Shown: positions 43,401-58,100 of the stretch, one piece after another
How positions within the stretch are numbered: the stretch's first letter is position 1
How the letters are laid out: the number at the start of each line of letters is the position of its first letter
Source of the DNA: Patagioenas fasciata
Lineage: Eukaryota > Chordata > Aves > Columbiformes > Columbidae
Direction of reading: 5' to 3'
Length of the DNA: 64,000 nucleotides
NCBI RefSeq assembly: GCF_037038585.1
Contig: NC_092525.1
Location: 31,026,367 to 31,090,366, forward strand
Notes under the pieces: generated by a model
Told to the model about the DNA's origin: nothing
Database searches by the model: none
The model's input: only the letters and a program-made list of their open reading frames with translations
Made by a program: the position numbers and the translations under genes

Positions 43401-46400
43401 TTGAACGTGTGCATATTAAGTGTGCAAATTATATAGCTGAACTCATGATTAGCCCTTTTCCTCCTTTCCCCCTATTCATATGATGGATTTCTTTTGTGAA
43501 ACTGGAATACGGTCACAAACAAAAACCAATATATCCCGCATTGCATTAAAAATGTTAGGTTCTGTATTACAGCTTAGAATTTAATATTTAAGTGTTGCTT
43601 TCAAACCTAGCAAATTCTTTACCAAAATTTAAAAACTTAGAAGACAATTTACATGCAACATGTTCCACCTGGGTGCAGATTCTCATATACTTAAATATCT
43701 ATAGGCTCATAAAAGCATGCCTGTCCACAAGACAAGTACAATGTTTGACATCCCACATATAGGTTAAAAATAAAGATACACTACAGAATATCTTATTTTC
43801 TTTTGTACTTTCAATAAGTAGGAAGTTATAAATAGCACACTGAATCATTTTATGGTTGATACCAAGCCCTGTTGAACTCTTCATAGTTCACTCTCTTAAA
43901 GACATTTCCTTTACAACTAGATTAAAAATTGAAATACAGTGTTATAATTAGATGCCCTCTCAGTGCAGGACAACACACAATGAAACTGATCACAAAAGAA
44001 ATTTTGCTAAAATATTTCTTATACCAAACAATACAATTTATTCTTCGTAGCTACCTTCCATCTTTACTGAGCTATAAAGTGCTTGGTGGTTATAAATAGG
44101 GCAAGAATGTCGAAGGAGGTAGCTAGTAGAGATTTGTAATGGGTAAGAAACCTCACCAAGTGTTACTACCTAAAAGTGTGATTCGATGCTTCATCCCACA
44201 TCTCTCAACATCCCAAGCAGCACAGCTTTCATTTTCACTACTATAAAAAGAACTTTCAAGTTGCTTTCAGAAAATCCTAAGGCCTTCATCTGCTCAACAA
44301 AGAGACTTTACCCAGGTTTGGATGAACATTAAAGTTCATACATATTGATCCCTTTTTCCATTTGCCTGCTGTCAGGATCTCAGCAATGAACTACTGTTCT
44401 TCTTCTAGCTGTCAAATGTATTCCATAGGCAGAGACACTCCACCAGGAACAAATCCTTCCTCATGAAGTTCCTTGTAGCCAGATAATGATGTTGTACAGT
44501 CGGCTATTAAAATATGAAAGAGGGCTGTCAAAGTCTTCCACACTTGCATTTTTTCATCTGAAAATTCTAGTCTCTTCCTATTTGCTTTATTGATGGCTTT
44601 CACCAGCAGCTAACACTGCACCAGATCCTAAGCTGGAGTAATTGTCAAGCAGCCCTTTATTTTCCTCCAAATGGCTCAGCACAAGCATCACAAAACAATT
44701 TTACAAACTTCTCTATTAAACTATCTTTTACGGAAAGCTTGTAGGTACATATACTTAAAACACACATAAGTCCATGAGAAAAAGTCTTCTACATACAGCA
44801 ATCTACAACCGATAACTCATTTTATAGAGCTTGAAAATGTTAAAGAATAAAGTTTTGTTTTCCACTGTGAACAGAGATACAGAAGTACCTAAAGCTTTCT
44901 GCTACATTATCAGTCTGTAGTTCCAGCCACAGCAGCAGGAAGACACCCGGGTCTCTACACATGTGTTCTGTCTACTCCACCTCTCCTCGTTAAACCTGCC
45001 AGAACACATTTGCTCACTTGTGTAAGCTTTTACCGCTAGGTTAATGGTAGTTTTGCAATATGAGTAATCTTCCCCCATAATCTTCTAAGATGGAAGTCAC
45101 TATCTTCCAGACACTGTAATTAATGTAATTTCTAATAGAGTTCAATACAAAATTTAGAATTGGTAAGAATTTATATATAAAGTCAGCTCCCCTCATTTTC
45201 CTGTGCATAGGATATTTTTCATTATTTGACAGATTCTATTTTTTAAGCAATTAAGTTATTAAACTATGGAGCTCACCCAAGATAGCACATATTTATAGAG
45301 GTAGAGTAGGCTTCAGAGATGTAATTCTTACCACTGAAGAATGCACACAGACAACCCATAAAGCATCTCTGTAGTGTAAGGCTCTCGACTTCATTGAAAT
45401 CCACTAGAACACTCCCCGAGAAAATGAGTATTTGAAGTACGCTTCCTTTGTGCAAGCATTGTATCCACAAATCAATTATAAAAGCAAAACTTCACCTACC
45501 GTTCCCCTGTAGTATTTCTGAAAGTGATATTTACTCATCTTTTGATGAAAAAGTTGAGCCATAAAAAAGGGAAACTTGCATTCCTACATCCAGCCTTAGC
45601 AGTACAAATAGACTTTCCCAGGACCATCATGCTAATTTTACATCGCCTGCTACCAAAGAATGTAAAAGAAAAGAAAAACAAGATATCTGAATGTTTTTTA
45701 CAGGATTAACTCCTTCTATTCGATGTGTCCATGGCAAAGACACCTGGTGACATACCAAGAGTCTGCTTTTACACTAGACAATGCATTGGTTAAAAATACA
45801 AGTTTTAAGCCACTAATAAGATAATAATACATTCTAAAGGTAGCACTTGTTATTATGCTGCTTATCATGCTTCTACTTTCTTGCGTAAAGAAGCAAAGAC
45901 ACAAGTTGCAACTTTAAATTTCATGACTATTTCACCACAGTTTTTAAATTAATAAAGTGCAATTGAAAAACGGGTGCCACAGCTATCTAATTTGCTGTAT
46001 TATAAGCTTGTAATGGCAGGTAAAAAAATGCCCTATATTAATGTATTCAGTACATCACAGCTTTGCAGACTGTTCACTACAGTCCTTGCTGAATACATAA
46101 GTGTTAGTCACTTTTTTCATTATAAAGTTTTCTTCTGACACATAGTAGATGCATCAGGACATAACTGCAATACATTAAAAAAATAGAAAATTTAAACCTA
46201 ATGCATTGCAAAATATTGTTTTCATTACATTAATTTTGTACAGCAATCCAAAATATTACGTTTTAAAATAATTATCCCACTACTCTTCCTTTATGGATTG
46301 TTGCCCAGAGTGTATTATGCAGGAGCTTTTTTGTTTGTTTTCAGCCTAGTTTTAACATAATTTTATTATAGCTTGACTTAGGTTTTCCCTCCCCCCCCAT

Positions 46401-48880
46401 CAGACACAAGTGTGTCCAGAAGTGAAGGAAATGGATCATTTTAATTAATGTTCCCCACTGGGGGGGAGGGGGGAAGTTCAAGATCAGTGCTAGGAAGGGA
46501 TGAATTTCAAAGAGTTTACAAGAGTTATCACCTTAAGAATTGCTTCAAATCATCCATCTTATCAATGTTTTTCATCCTGCTTCTCAAATAACAAACACAG
46601 ATTTCTACTTTCAAACACATTCTCCAAAATGTTCGAATTTACTCTATTTAAAAATTTATTTTAGAAAGGAACAAGCTATTACAAAATGATTCTCTGATCT
46701 AATGACTTAAAAAGAACAAGAAAAAAGTATTTTGCATCCACCTTTAAACCATAAAGGTGATAGAAACATAGAACCTGTAGCCTAGATTTTGCATTAGATA
46801 CACTGAAATCACTATTTTAAAAGAGACCAGGTTCTGCAAATGAGTACAAAAAGGGGTCTGTTCCTTTCAGCACAGAGGTCGCCGGATCAGCTCTCCAAGG
46901 TGACGGATTTACTGGTACCCACGGAAGGTACTGCGCTCACCCAAATCGTACAGCTCAACAGATTAATCACTGACTTCCCCAAGGCATAAACAGAACCTTT
47001 GTCTGCAGGTCTGAGAAGTATTAATAAACACAGAGTAAAAAAAATAGAAGTATTAATGATCCTTGATATCTCCCTTAACGAAGCAGGACTGGGAAATGGT
47101 TTGGGAACAAGCCCGTCCAGGTGCGCAGTGGGACTGGACTTATCAAAGAGTGCATATCGTTGGCCCGAGCAACAGTCCTGGCGTCATTTCATCTGGGGAA
47201 CTAAAGTCACCGTGGCCACCACCGTCATTGGGCAGTTCAGCCTCCCCTGGGGTGTCACACACCCTCGAGTGCTGGGGGACGGGAAGGCTGCGTCCCTTAC
47301 CCTGGGACCAGGGCACCCATGGCCCCACTGCAGAGGGGACAGCCTGCGTCAGCCACTGTGCTGCAGGAAAACCAGTTATCCTACACACGGTAAATATTTT
47401 ATCTTTTTGTTTAAAAACAAACTGCTTAAACAGTCTGCTACAGTAACCGGGACGTGCAGGGAAGCACTGAGTGAAAACGGATGCTGTTAGCACACCTTAC
47501 CAGAAGGGATAACAAATAATGAGTAATGTCAACAAAACAGAACAAACCCAGAATTCAATCAGTCCCAATTCAGATACGGTTTAAAGTAAGCAAAACAAAA
47601 CCAAACTACACACAAATATAGCTCTGGACAATCATTTAAAAATAAAATAAAAAAAAAAAAGAGATACTAGACTATTCCTAGATTATAAGATTCCTCTCTG
47701 ATGTCCTCCAAGTGTTTAAGTTTGTAGAATAAGGAACAGAGTATCTCTTGACAAATATATGGTTTTTAAAAAAAAATAGAACGTTGTGCCTACAGAAGTG
47801 AACTGTCATTCTACAAAATTACCGTGCAGCTTTACAGAAGTTTGGCACAGTTAATTCAACAAGGTTTTTAGCCAACACCTCAGATTTCCAATGTGATTAA
47901 CAAGGAAAATGTGACAAAAATCCTCAACACTTGATACTAAATGTGTTACTTCTGCAATAAAAGAAAAAGAAGTATTACTGCAAGTTACACATCTCTCTTT
48001 ACAATTAAACTTTGCATCCAAATAGCTAATGGTTAAAAATACTCTGAGAAGAGTACTATCACTTCTCAAAGGTAGTAGCAGCAAAGGAAAAAGCACTGAT
48101 GCTGTTTCCACACATAATTTACCATACTATTAAAATATTAATATATTATGAAAAAAATTCCTTGGGCGATTTAGAAGATGTACTATTGCATATAACCTAA
48201 CACAGCAAAAGTGAACCCTGCCCATCAAAATCAGAGTATTTTAACATTTTAAAAGATATTATGTAGTCTTATAATACAGCATTTTAGATAAAATTATTTC
48301 ATAAATTTTCCCGAATGGTTTGCATTCATATAAGGCAGAACAAAAAGCAGTAAAAGACTTCACAGAATCAAAACTAAATTTTTAGCTTTTCTTGCAAAAA
48401 ATTAAAAAGATGTCAAGAATTAAATCTTGATTGTTATTCCTAGAAGAAAACATAGAAATGTGCCAGGAAAATTGCACCATATCAGGAGTTCGGGGAGTTT
48501 GTTTTCTAGAAAAAGAGTGATGTCAGTATTCACTGGATTTATAAAACACATTAATCTGAGAAACCTGAGTGAAACACTTTGAACACACTGGTGGACAACA
48601 AGCAAGGAACCAGTCTGCTCCTTTCTAATTCCAGGAGCTTGTAACTGCTTAGAACAGACACGTGGAACTCAATGGTGGGAGCTTTTGCTTCTATTCCTCA
48701 TGGGACAGGATCCGCCAAGCGTGGCCCTGGGTGTGCAGGCAGTGTGGCTGGGGACAGGAAGGTCAGTACAGAGGTAATACCTTGTTTCCTTAAGAGGAGC
48801 ATCCCATGGCAGAAATGTGCACTGCCTCAGTGAACCCTAATTATTTTCATAGCAGAAATTTCATCTTATGCATACAATTT
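40441..48880. other. interval between HCCS promoter and TLCD4 stop (includes TLCD4 3' UTR)
   Basis: The part nearest 48880 must be the TLCD4 3' UTR, whose end I could not place. The rest is AT-rich unique sequence with no recognisable exon. It holds an AT microsatellite near 41544-41558, a poly-A run at 42657-42676, a C-tract/G-tract inverted repeat at 46387-46473 and a GC-richer patch at 47160-47350. Confidence 0.65.
46387..46473. repeat. C-tract/G-tract inverted repeat
   Basis: CCCTCCCCCCC at 46387-46397 is the exact reverse complement of GGGGGGGAGGG at 46460-46470, with about 62 nt between. Both arms are homopolymer-like, so it may be fortuitous. Confidence 0.6.
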
Positions 48881-49196
48881 CTAGTCAGATTTTCCATTTC
48901 TATGAGTTTTGGCTTCCTCCCGTCCAATAAGACAAATGACTTTGTAGCATCCTTTTGCAATTTTGACCATCCACATCACATTCATAACATCCAGGACAAA
49001 ACTTGAGATAATCCAGGCGCTCTGGGCTGCAAATCCTAATCTCTGGAAAGCTTCTGTTCCAAATGAAGAAATTACGTGGCTGTAATATACAGGCATGACG
49101 GCAATCCTCACCACGAAGAACACAACTGTCATCAGCACACCATTGATGATGTTGGCCTTCGAAGATTTGGGATATCCCAGTACTTCAAAAAACCAC
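48881..49196 (-). CDS. TLCD4: TLCD4 last coding exon with stop
   Basis: 316 nt after TTTGCAG. It encodes WFFEVLGYPKSSKANIINGV, membrane segments LMTVVFFVVRIAVMP and IISSFVLDVMNVMWMVKIAK, and the cytosolic tail ending NGKSD, then TGA/TAA-class stop at 48883-48881. The open frame continues upstream of the acceptor, but the spliced junction to FVNQR is the one conserved in the family. Confidence 0.95.
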
Positions 49197-52100
49197 CTGC
49201 AAAAGAAGCGTTGACAGATACCAGACAGTCTTGAAGCCATCTCATTTAAAAAAGGATTTTTTCCTCTAATTAATAATTGTATTTATTAGTTGCAAATCTT
49301 CCCTTATCATTTGTAAATTATTGCACTGTGTTTTGAATTAGTTGCAAATCCTCCTGCTGGGCTGCATATTTTCCCCCCACTTAAGCGGTGTGTGATATCC
49401 TGTACACTGCAGAATAACATGTAAAAATATCTTGATTTGCACTGTAAAGCAGTTGACAACCAGTGTGAATTTCAGTGACTGTTGTGCAATACAATGCAAT
49501 ACAAATTCTCTTCTAAAATGATAAATGCAAACTTATTACTTGTTCCTATATTTTGCACCAACAGGCAGCTAAAATTCTGTCTGTTTCCCTGAAAGTAATT
49601 CTAGCATTGTATTTGGGTGTGATAATCTAGATAGAGCTCCAATTTCCAGTGTCTCAGAGTTGGGATTTTCTGACTGCTTCTGTTCAGCCTGAAACCAGAA
49701 CTTCAGAATGAGATATAGCTAACAACACTGGATAGTGTCACAGGTAGGTACATTATGCATTGGAAAAGTTAAATCTAAAACTCCCCTCTCTCACTACTAC
49801 TACTGAGTCCTAACTGGTCTTTAAAAAAAATGAAAAGTGTTGGATATTAATTCCTTAGTAGACAGCCATAACTTATCTTTCACCCAGCACACAGAACCTG
49901 CAGGTTGAACTCCTAGAAAAAGGAACAACACACTCTTCTAATACTTTACCATTCACATGCAAACCAGAATAAATGCAAGGAAAAAATTATGCAACAATGG
50001 CAGGTTAAAGACAGGACCAGAGGAAAGTTACTTAAGTCACTGTATTTATGATGGGGGATGGAGAAGGGAAGAAGAATAACCAGTTTATTTTTCAAGAACA
50101 TATGAGGATAAAACTATTTAACAAAATAACAGTTCTAAAACTGTTTTTTTAAAGTAATTTTTAGTTTAATTACCTACAGATGACAATCTAGGTAATTACA
50201 GATATACTAAAAAGATTTTCCAGACATCCGGCTCTAACAGAAATACTCCAGGAATTCGTTAAGAGTGCAACTGAGACAATTAAAATCCAGGCACTGGAGG
50301 TGGCGGTCCAGCCCGGAAGCAGGATACCTCACCACAGCAACACTTACCAGACCATGAAAAGAGAGACCCGATGTATTCAGTCAGAATAACAATCAGAGCC
50401 TGTACTTTTGTTGATGCAGATTCCAAAAGTAATATGAAAAAAGGTTTTAAAATATGCTCTGATGTGCCAACATGGGTAACTGGACATCTGCTTAACACCT
50501 CCTCTCTCCCAGCAAACTCAAAAAAAAAGTCAATAATTACAATTTTACCTACCACCATTCACAATTAATTACATAAATTCTGATACTAACAAAATGCTCA
50601 GCATGGAGACAACCTCCAATTAGACATCCCTAACGACGCAGACAGGAAATACAAAGAAACTACTACAGTTCTAAGATTAGAATAACATTTTATATTTTAA
50701 TAATAATAGCCATTTTGGTAATCCTAAGAATGTAAACAAGAAACATAACATAAGTCACTATCATTATCCACTACTTACTGTCTTAAGGGTCTGGTTCTCT
50801 TCAAATTTAATGAAAACAAAACATTCATGGACTAATGAGATGACATCCCATAGTGCAAGGGCCTTTATTATCTCCTACAGTGATTTCCGTTTTTCTGAGA
50901 AAGCAGTAAATTTCGGTATTCAAAGACACATGATCTCCCCATAGGCATTTTAAAAGTATAACTTATATTACTTTTAATAGCCAGATGTATCACAACACTT
51001 CCCAATGCCACAGTCTGCAAGGTAAGCATCAGTACAGGTACCTCCCAAACATAGGGTGAAATCCTGTTTTGGCAGAAGTCAGCTGGGAGAACAGCCATTC
51101 ACTAGGACATGAATTTCAACACAGAAACCTAGAATATAATACAACCTTTTTTTCTTTTTTTTTTCCTCTCCTCTTCCCTGTATTACTAAAATAAATTTAA
51201 AGAAGTGTTAAATTGCTCCTCAGTTTCTCTGGGCACGTGGAGCACCAACTATATTAGACTATGAACTTCTACTCAGCTCTACCTGGGCAACTGAAAGCAA
51301 CCTCTGGAGAGTTCCATTATCCCACCTTGCCCTCCTGTAAGTTGAATTTACCAAGTTAATGTTCAGAAGAGATCTCAGCACAATCTTTTTTTATTCTTGG
51401 AGATCTGAGGAATGCTACAGTCTCATAAAATATTTTAGAGTTTGCAGTCACAATGCAGGAATCGGTAATAGTCAAGATACCCTGTTCACAGGATTACAGT
51501 CCCTATTTGCCTCACAAATTTTATCCTTCCTCTACCAGACACTTGGAAAAGAAAACAGATGCCACACACGTAGGATCAGTAAAGCAGAAATACACCCCAA
51601 AAAGTACGGGTGAGGAATACGCATCTGATACAGTGAAAGATCCGATCCATTGCAAAACCGTGTAGGAAGAGGAGAGGAGTGCAGCACTGCCCTGCACCAC
51701 AGCCCCTCTCTCCAGGTGAACTGTTCCTGAGGCACATCCCTGTCTCCAGCTGGGCCATGGTGGCAGAGGAGGAGGGACAGAGGCCGCCCTCCCCAGGGCA
51801 CGGGGACACGGCACCGACTGCCTTCCCCTACCAGTAGGCATTCAACAACAAAAACAACTTCTGAAGTAACAGAAATAATAATAATAGAGATTAAAATTTA
51901 AAAGAGTTATCAAAAAATTCCCTAACTACTTACCGCTGATTGACAAAAGGAGTGGAGAACTCTGCAAGCAGACGGAAGTTTCCAAAATAAGCCAACAGAC
52001 CTTTGCTCTGGTTAGCGAAACAAAACAGACACACACAAAATCAACAATGTAGACATAAAAACTTGATTAAAGTCTTCAAATATACATAGAATGATACAAT

Positions 52101-55100
52101 GTCTCAACTTCTTTATTAAAACTGACAAGAGTTTGCCAGCTGTGGCCAACATCCTTAAAATTTTAAAATGAGGTTTACTACAAAAGCTGCAATTGTCCTT
52201 CAGGTATCTTGAGTCAGTAAGTTCTTACTTTAAGTAAATTTTTGAAAGACTTACAGTTAATTTGCAATGGAAAGCTAGCTAGAGAAGACTGGCACAAGTA
52301 GTCATAAGTTATAATTACAATTACACTATTACTGTCTAAGAAAACTGTAAATATTTTGGATTTCTCAATGTTTAAACAAGCCCAAAAAGAAACACTGTAA
52401 GCTAAAGAAAAATGTCCCTGCATTGTTTTAGGAACATGATTTGCCAAAGTGAAGACGAATTCACAGCTCTTATTTGGCAGCAGAAAGGGCACATCAAGCC
52501 CTTCCTCCTGTCCCCCCAGGACAGTGCAGGAGCAGCACGTCACCTCCGCACTCGTGTCTGATACCTGCGCATACAGTGACATCCGCACATGTTGTAACCA
52601 AGCGCTTTCCTCCCAGTGACAAAGCACAGAAGATTTTTTTTTTTAAATACTGTCAGTGGGTGTCCTGAACAACCTATGGAGTATGTGTCATGGTGCCTCT
52701 GTGACCCACCACATGCGCCAACACCCAAAACTTCAGGCATTTCATGTCAGTTCACGCTATGCCAAATGGAAAATCTGTGTCCTTAACTAAATCCTCTCCT
52801 ATCTCCAAGAGGAAGTTTTGAAATGAGATACTTATGAGTAGCTTTCTCTGAAGATAAGAGAATGAGAGTAACACAGAGACATCCACAGGCAGAGCCACAT
52901 CCAAATAATAACGGATTTAAAAGAAGTTTACACTAACACTACTCTTTCCATTTACTCCAGAAACAACTAATGAAATTTCTGCATCAGGAATTAGCCTTGG
53001 TAGCACTATTTTCACTCCTCTAATATTCAACTCTAATTCACTTTAATCTGTGATAATATTAGTAGATCTGATTATCTTCAACCTGAAACAGAGTATTTGT
53101 CAGTGTACTCCATTCCCTTTAAACCATTATGCAAGAAATCTGACAGTAATCTGGCATCTCAACACTTTTAACATCATAAGCCTGGGATTCACACAGTAGG
53201 CAGGGAAAGAAGTGTGGTAAATGAAGTAAATTGTATTTTAAAATATTTCTTTATTTACTGAATGAGGTTTTTAGAAGAAATTCAGGAGCATTATTCTGGA
53301 GGTCAGTGGGATTTCTACCAAGTCACATGGGCATCTTTGAGAAATTCCAGCAGCAGCAGTGAGCAACTAATTCTTTATTCTAGAACAGTATCCTTCTCTT
53401 CTCCCTTTCCCTTCAATGTATGTATGCCACAGACATTTATAGATATTTACAGTTAATCATCCATTGTTTCCCCACCAAAGTAACCCTAAACAAGAAGTCT
53501 CAGAGGATCAGTTTGTGCCGCAACAGATTAAAAAACAAAAGCAAAATCCAACACGAAAAGGAAAAAGAAAGAAACACACCCCGGGAAAAAAACAACATAT
53601 ACCCAGCTGACTGTAGTACATTGACCAAAATCAAGGATCACAGGCCTTGCAAATCGGATCACAAGCAGAATATAACCACTTGAAACCATTTCCTTCCAAT
53701 TTTCCAACTAAATTCAGATGTGGTTTTATTTGAAACACTTTTCTATAACCACGTGAAAAGCCTCTCTGTCAAAGCCTCTCTACAGCAAAGGCTGAGAAGG
53801 GTTTTAATTCCAGCAGTTAAATAAGTTACACATCTTTGTTGAAGGACTGTAACATTGAAAAAGTGTGCACTTACCACAAATGGCTGATAAAACTACTGAG
53901 AAAGTAATGACGATTATGTCTTTCACAAAGCTAATACACCAACGAATGAAGAATTTTTTTAAGCATTAAGCAAGTAAGATCTATAAAAGCATTGTCTTTA
54001 ATACCATCTACTTCTTATGTTACTGAAAAATACAGCACTCACCAGTACAAAATAGTAAGCATACAGAGCTGCCAAGTGATGTATTACAAAAAATTTGTCA
54101 CCAATTGCCTTCCAGTAGTAAATAATAAGCAACAAATCTACGAGAGAAAAGAAATAACGATAAAGAACAATTTATTATACTACCATTGACCTCAGAATAG
54201 TGTTTCTCTAAGTTTTAGAGGTATAAATGCCAATATTTGGCATCAGTAGAAACACTCTGAATTAATTACCTCTGAAGAGAGCATCTTTATGCTAAAGACT
54301 TTACTTTAGTCGAAGCGTCAAGCAACTGTATTCTTCCAACAGTTGCCGTGAATTATCACTTTCCACATCAATGAAAGTACAGAGACAATACCTTTAGCTG
54401 AAATATTTTGGAAGGAAAAAGTGGATTCTGAATCTCATAGCAAGACTTCATGTTTATGAACCCAAACATTTCAAACAAGTGACCAAAAAAAAGGAGGAGG
54501 GGCTACAGTGGGCATAGCCAATATACAAATACATGCAATAAATGAAGGGATCTATTCTGCTATTCTGGGGAACTTTTGAATCAAAAAGTAGTTATATTAG
54601 CAAACAGGGAACCATTTACCAAAAATATTTTGCAAGCAGCACTTGGAATGAGAAGCATGTTTGCTTCATTTAATCAAAATTTTCCAATTACTACAAAACA
54701 ACATAGTGGACCTGAGATAAAGTTATAAGGAAAGCTCTGACAGAAAAGTTCCTTCTTCTCCTGTGATGGTCTGAGATTTCAGAAGACATACTTTTCTGTA
54801 CTGGAACAATCAACTTCTGCCCCTACTTTCTCCAAATGAGTGCTTTGGACTGGAATATTAATTCCAGCAGTTACAAAGTTACAAATCAAAGATTTGTACC
54901 CCTGTGCCTTTTGTGTCTCCAGTGCCTTGATCTCTTTTACATTAGCTGTCCTCAGGCAGGACTCTTATCTCACCTGACAGAGCCACTCCACTTCCTATTA
55001 ATTAAACATTAACTATATAAGGATATGAGAGAGAACAAGTGCCCAGGTTCACGTCCCTGTTCAACGGCATTCATTAATTCATAATGAAAGTCTAATGCAT

Positions 55101-58100
55101 AATTATCCAAAAAAAGATACTAATGCATTTCAACATGGGTGCTGAAGTTCTTATGGAAAAAAACAGATACTTAAACTAACCCACAGTTTAACTGAGTGTG
55201 CTCATCACCAGATTGTCAGTTCCACTGGGGTGAGAAATCTACTTTGAGAGACAGTCAGGTCCACAGCCCAGTCTCTGATCATCCTAACATGAGAAGTTTT
55301 CCCTGAAAATAGTCCAAGTCACAACAAGTTTTTGCTTTGATAAATCAGTATTATCCCCACACACCATAAAAAAAAGCTCCAAAAACATTTTTCTATAATA
55401 GCAAGTTTCCCATGCCAACTTCAGTTAATAAATAATTAAGAACAAAAAACATATGCAGTGGTAAATGCCATACCAAGAAAACACTTAAAAATTTCCATGT
55501 TTTATACATCACTAATTTTTGTCTTAAAGTGACACTAAAAGGTGGATGGGCAGGATCCTAAGTCGTCATTTCCCTCAGTTTGTATTGAGGTTTACTAAAA
55601 TTCCTCTGCCAAGATTCTTAGGTCACAAGAAGAAACATATAAAAGAGCTATGGGTTATAGACACCCTGAAGGGAGCGAATGGTACTGCTTTAGCACCTTC
55701 TCAACCAGCTGAAGGAGAAACTGAGCTGGAGTTGGTGGTTGTGTATCAAACCATCACAAAGCCACAGAGAGGCATTTCCCCAGTGCTTGGGGAGGTATCA
55801 TTCCATCTTTCATATCCACTGGCAAGATCCTCTGATTTCACCACAACCCACAACTCCATTAGCAATTTTAAAAGCCACAGTAGAAACTGTATTGTATGTA
55901 CATATCACATCTCCAAGCATTGTATAAATACATAGGCATAGCAACTCGATGTAAATATACAGGTTGTGTTATATACACGTTGCATAATTACCAGAAATGA
56001 GGTAGCCTGTGGTAATAGCAATATTCAGTTTCACAATTGAAGGGTCACCCCTGTAAACACACCAAAAAGACACAGTTATAGCCTTTATAACAAGGTAATT
56101 TGCAAAGGACATACAGTTATCAAACACATAATGTCCATATGGTCACCTTATTCTTGGCCTATGAGTAAGGCGTTACGAGATTGCTTAAGATCCTGATTCT
56201 TTGTCTAACCATATATAGGACATTACTAACTACCCTGATCGGGATCAGCCCCTGCCTTGGGGTCGAGGCTGCTCCAAGAGCTTTGCTAGAGACTAGAACT
56301 GAAACCCACTAAGTACCCTGAGCTGCCTCCTCTGGAAACAGAAGAGTTTTTCCTGTTCGTAAGAGGATGGATGCTTCTGGGGATAAATGGAGTAGAAGGA
56401 GACAAAGAAATTATTTGCCTGTTCTTTGAAGCCAAGGAGCGTTTGAGGAGAAATGCTTTCAGAGTTGTTTCATGCCTTCTGTCCCTTCCCTTTCGGTGTC
56501 AAATGTTCAGCAGGCAAAGCTCTTAGTAGCAGACACCACTTCAGCTCCTCTAGCATGTTCAACAAACTCAAACTTGTGAATACAGCACAAAAAAGGGAAG
56601 CATCCACATTACAGCAAGTTCTTTCCTCCACTGTCCTCTGTGCATTTCTACTTCGAAAAGTTTGGTAAGGAAATCTCTTTTCCTCAGCATAAAGATCATT
56701 ACTTTTTTTTTTTTTTTAAACTAAGTTGTGCATCTAATGTAGGTATGTTTTGTGTAAGTATGAACTGAGCTGCAAGCAATAGGTCTACAGATTTATAAAA
56801 TGTGGATGGCTCAAGACGAGCTGTGAAAGTAATCTTTGTTGTAAACCTCTTGAGAAAAAAGGAATGCAACTGTGCTTACAGCCACCTCCAATACAAAGTC
56901 TAACTGAGCTAGAAAGCAGTAAAATGCTATTACTTAGCTGTTCTTTTTTAATCCTATTTGAACAAAACAGCAGAAAAGATTTCCTGTATTATTACAATCT
57001 GTTCACTAATTTTTAAGGCTTTCTTAGCATCTAAACCTAACTGCTTCCCTGAGTGAGAGGGTAGCTTACAGGAAAATAGAAGGACTCACAAAAACAGAAT
57101 TCTGCCATTAGGTGAGGAAAAACATCACTAGGAGAGCCTAGAGCTCACTCCATCTCTTAAGATCAGCAACAAGGGCTCTCTTTACTACAACTTGAAGCAG
57201 CAAAACTTTTCCATGGCTTCAAAACCTGGCTTCCTCAGCTATGTATGTTGTGGGCTGAGTGCTTCTTTAGGTGTAGTTCTTCTGAAAGTCACAGGTAGAC
57301 ACAGCACACAGACAGATGTGTTCTCACCACTTGAGCAGCCCTTTCCTTTGAGCTCCCAGCTGCAGCAACATCATAACCACACCTGTAAGTGTTTCCAACA
57401 TACTCCAGCACATGATCACCAAGATTGAGCCTGCACTCGAGAACCTTCACATTCTTCTCCAGAGAAGATGCAAAGGACTGAGTATACAAAATCGGTTCCT
57501 TTGGTTCTGATTGCTAAGGAGATGTGTGTGGCGAATGAATTACACATGAGCATGCACAGGCAGATATAACAAACAAAAGTTGACATGACTGACTTTCATC
57601 AAACTTCTTTGCAGATACAGAGTCACACAAAATGCTAATCAAATGTCAGACTTCAAAAAGTGTAATGACTGTGGACAGTCATATGAAAAACTCTGCTCTT
57701 CTGCAAAGTTACAACTTAATTCAACTGTTTACATCTTCTTTACATTCACTTACAAACTACTGAAACTAGATTCATGAATGTTTCTTGTATCTTTCATACA
57801 AGGCTCCTGCAGAACGGCTCCTGCATCCCTCATCAGTGACCAAGTCCCATAGCTGATGCCTGCATTTCAAAAGGACATGAGATTTCCAGGCCTTGCAACA
57901 GTCCATCTGGCATTTTTTAACTATTCAGCCTTATTCAACTAAAACCAAGACTATGTGGATACAGCTACGAAGCAATGTAAAAATAATAAGCAACTTAAGA
58001 TTTAATGTACAGTCACAAAAAAGTCTGGAAAAAATGGTTAAAGCTCTACATGGTCAGCTAAGGCTTTAGTTACTGTGTACTGCAAACCAATATGACAGTG

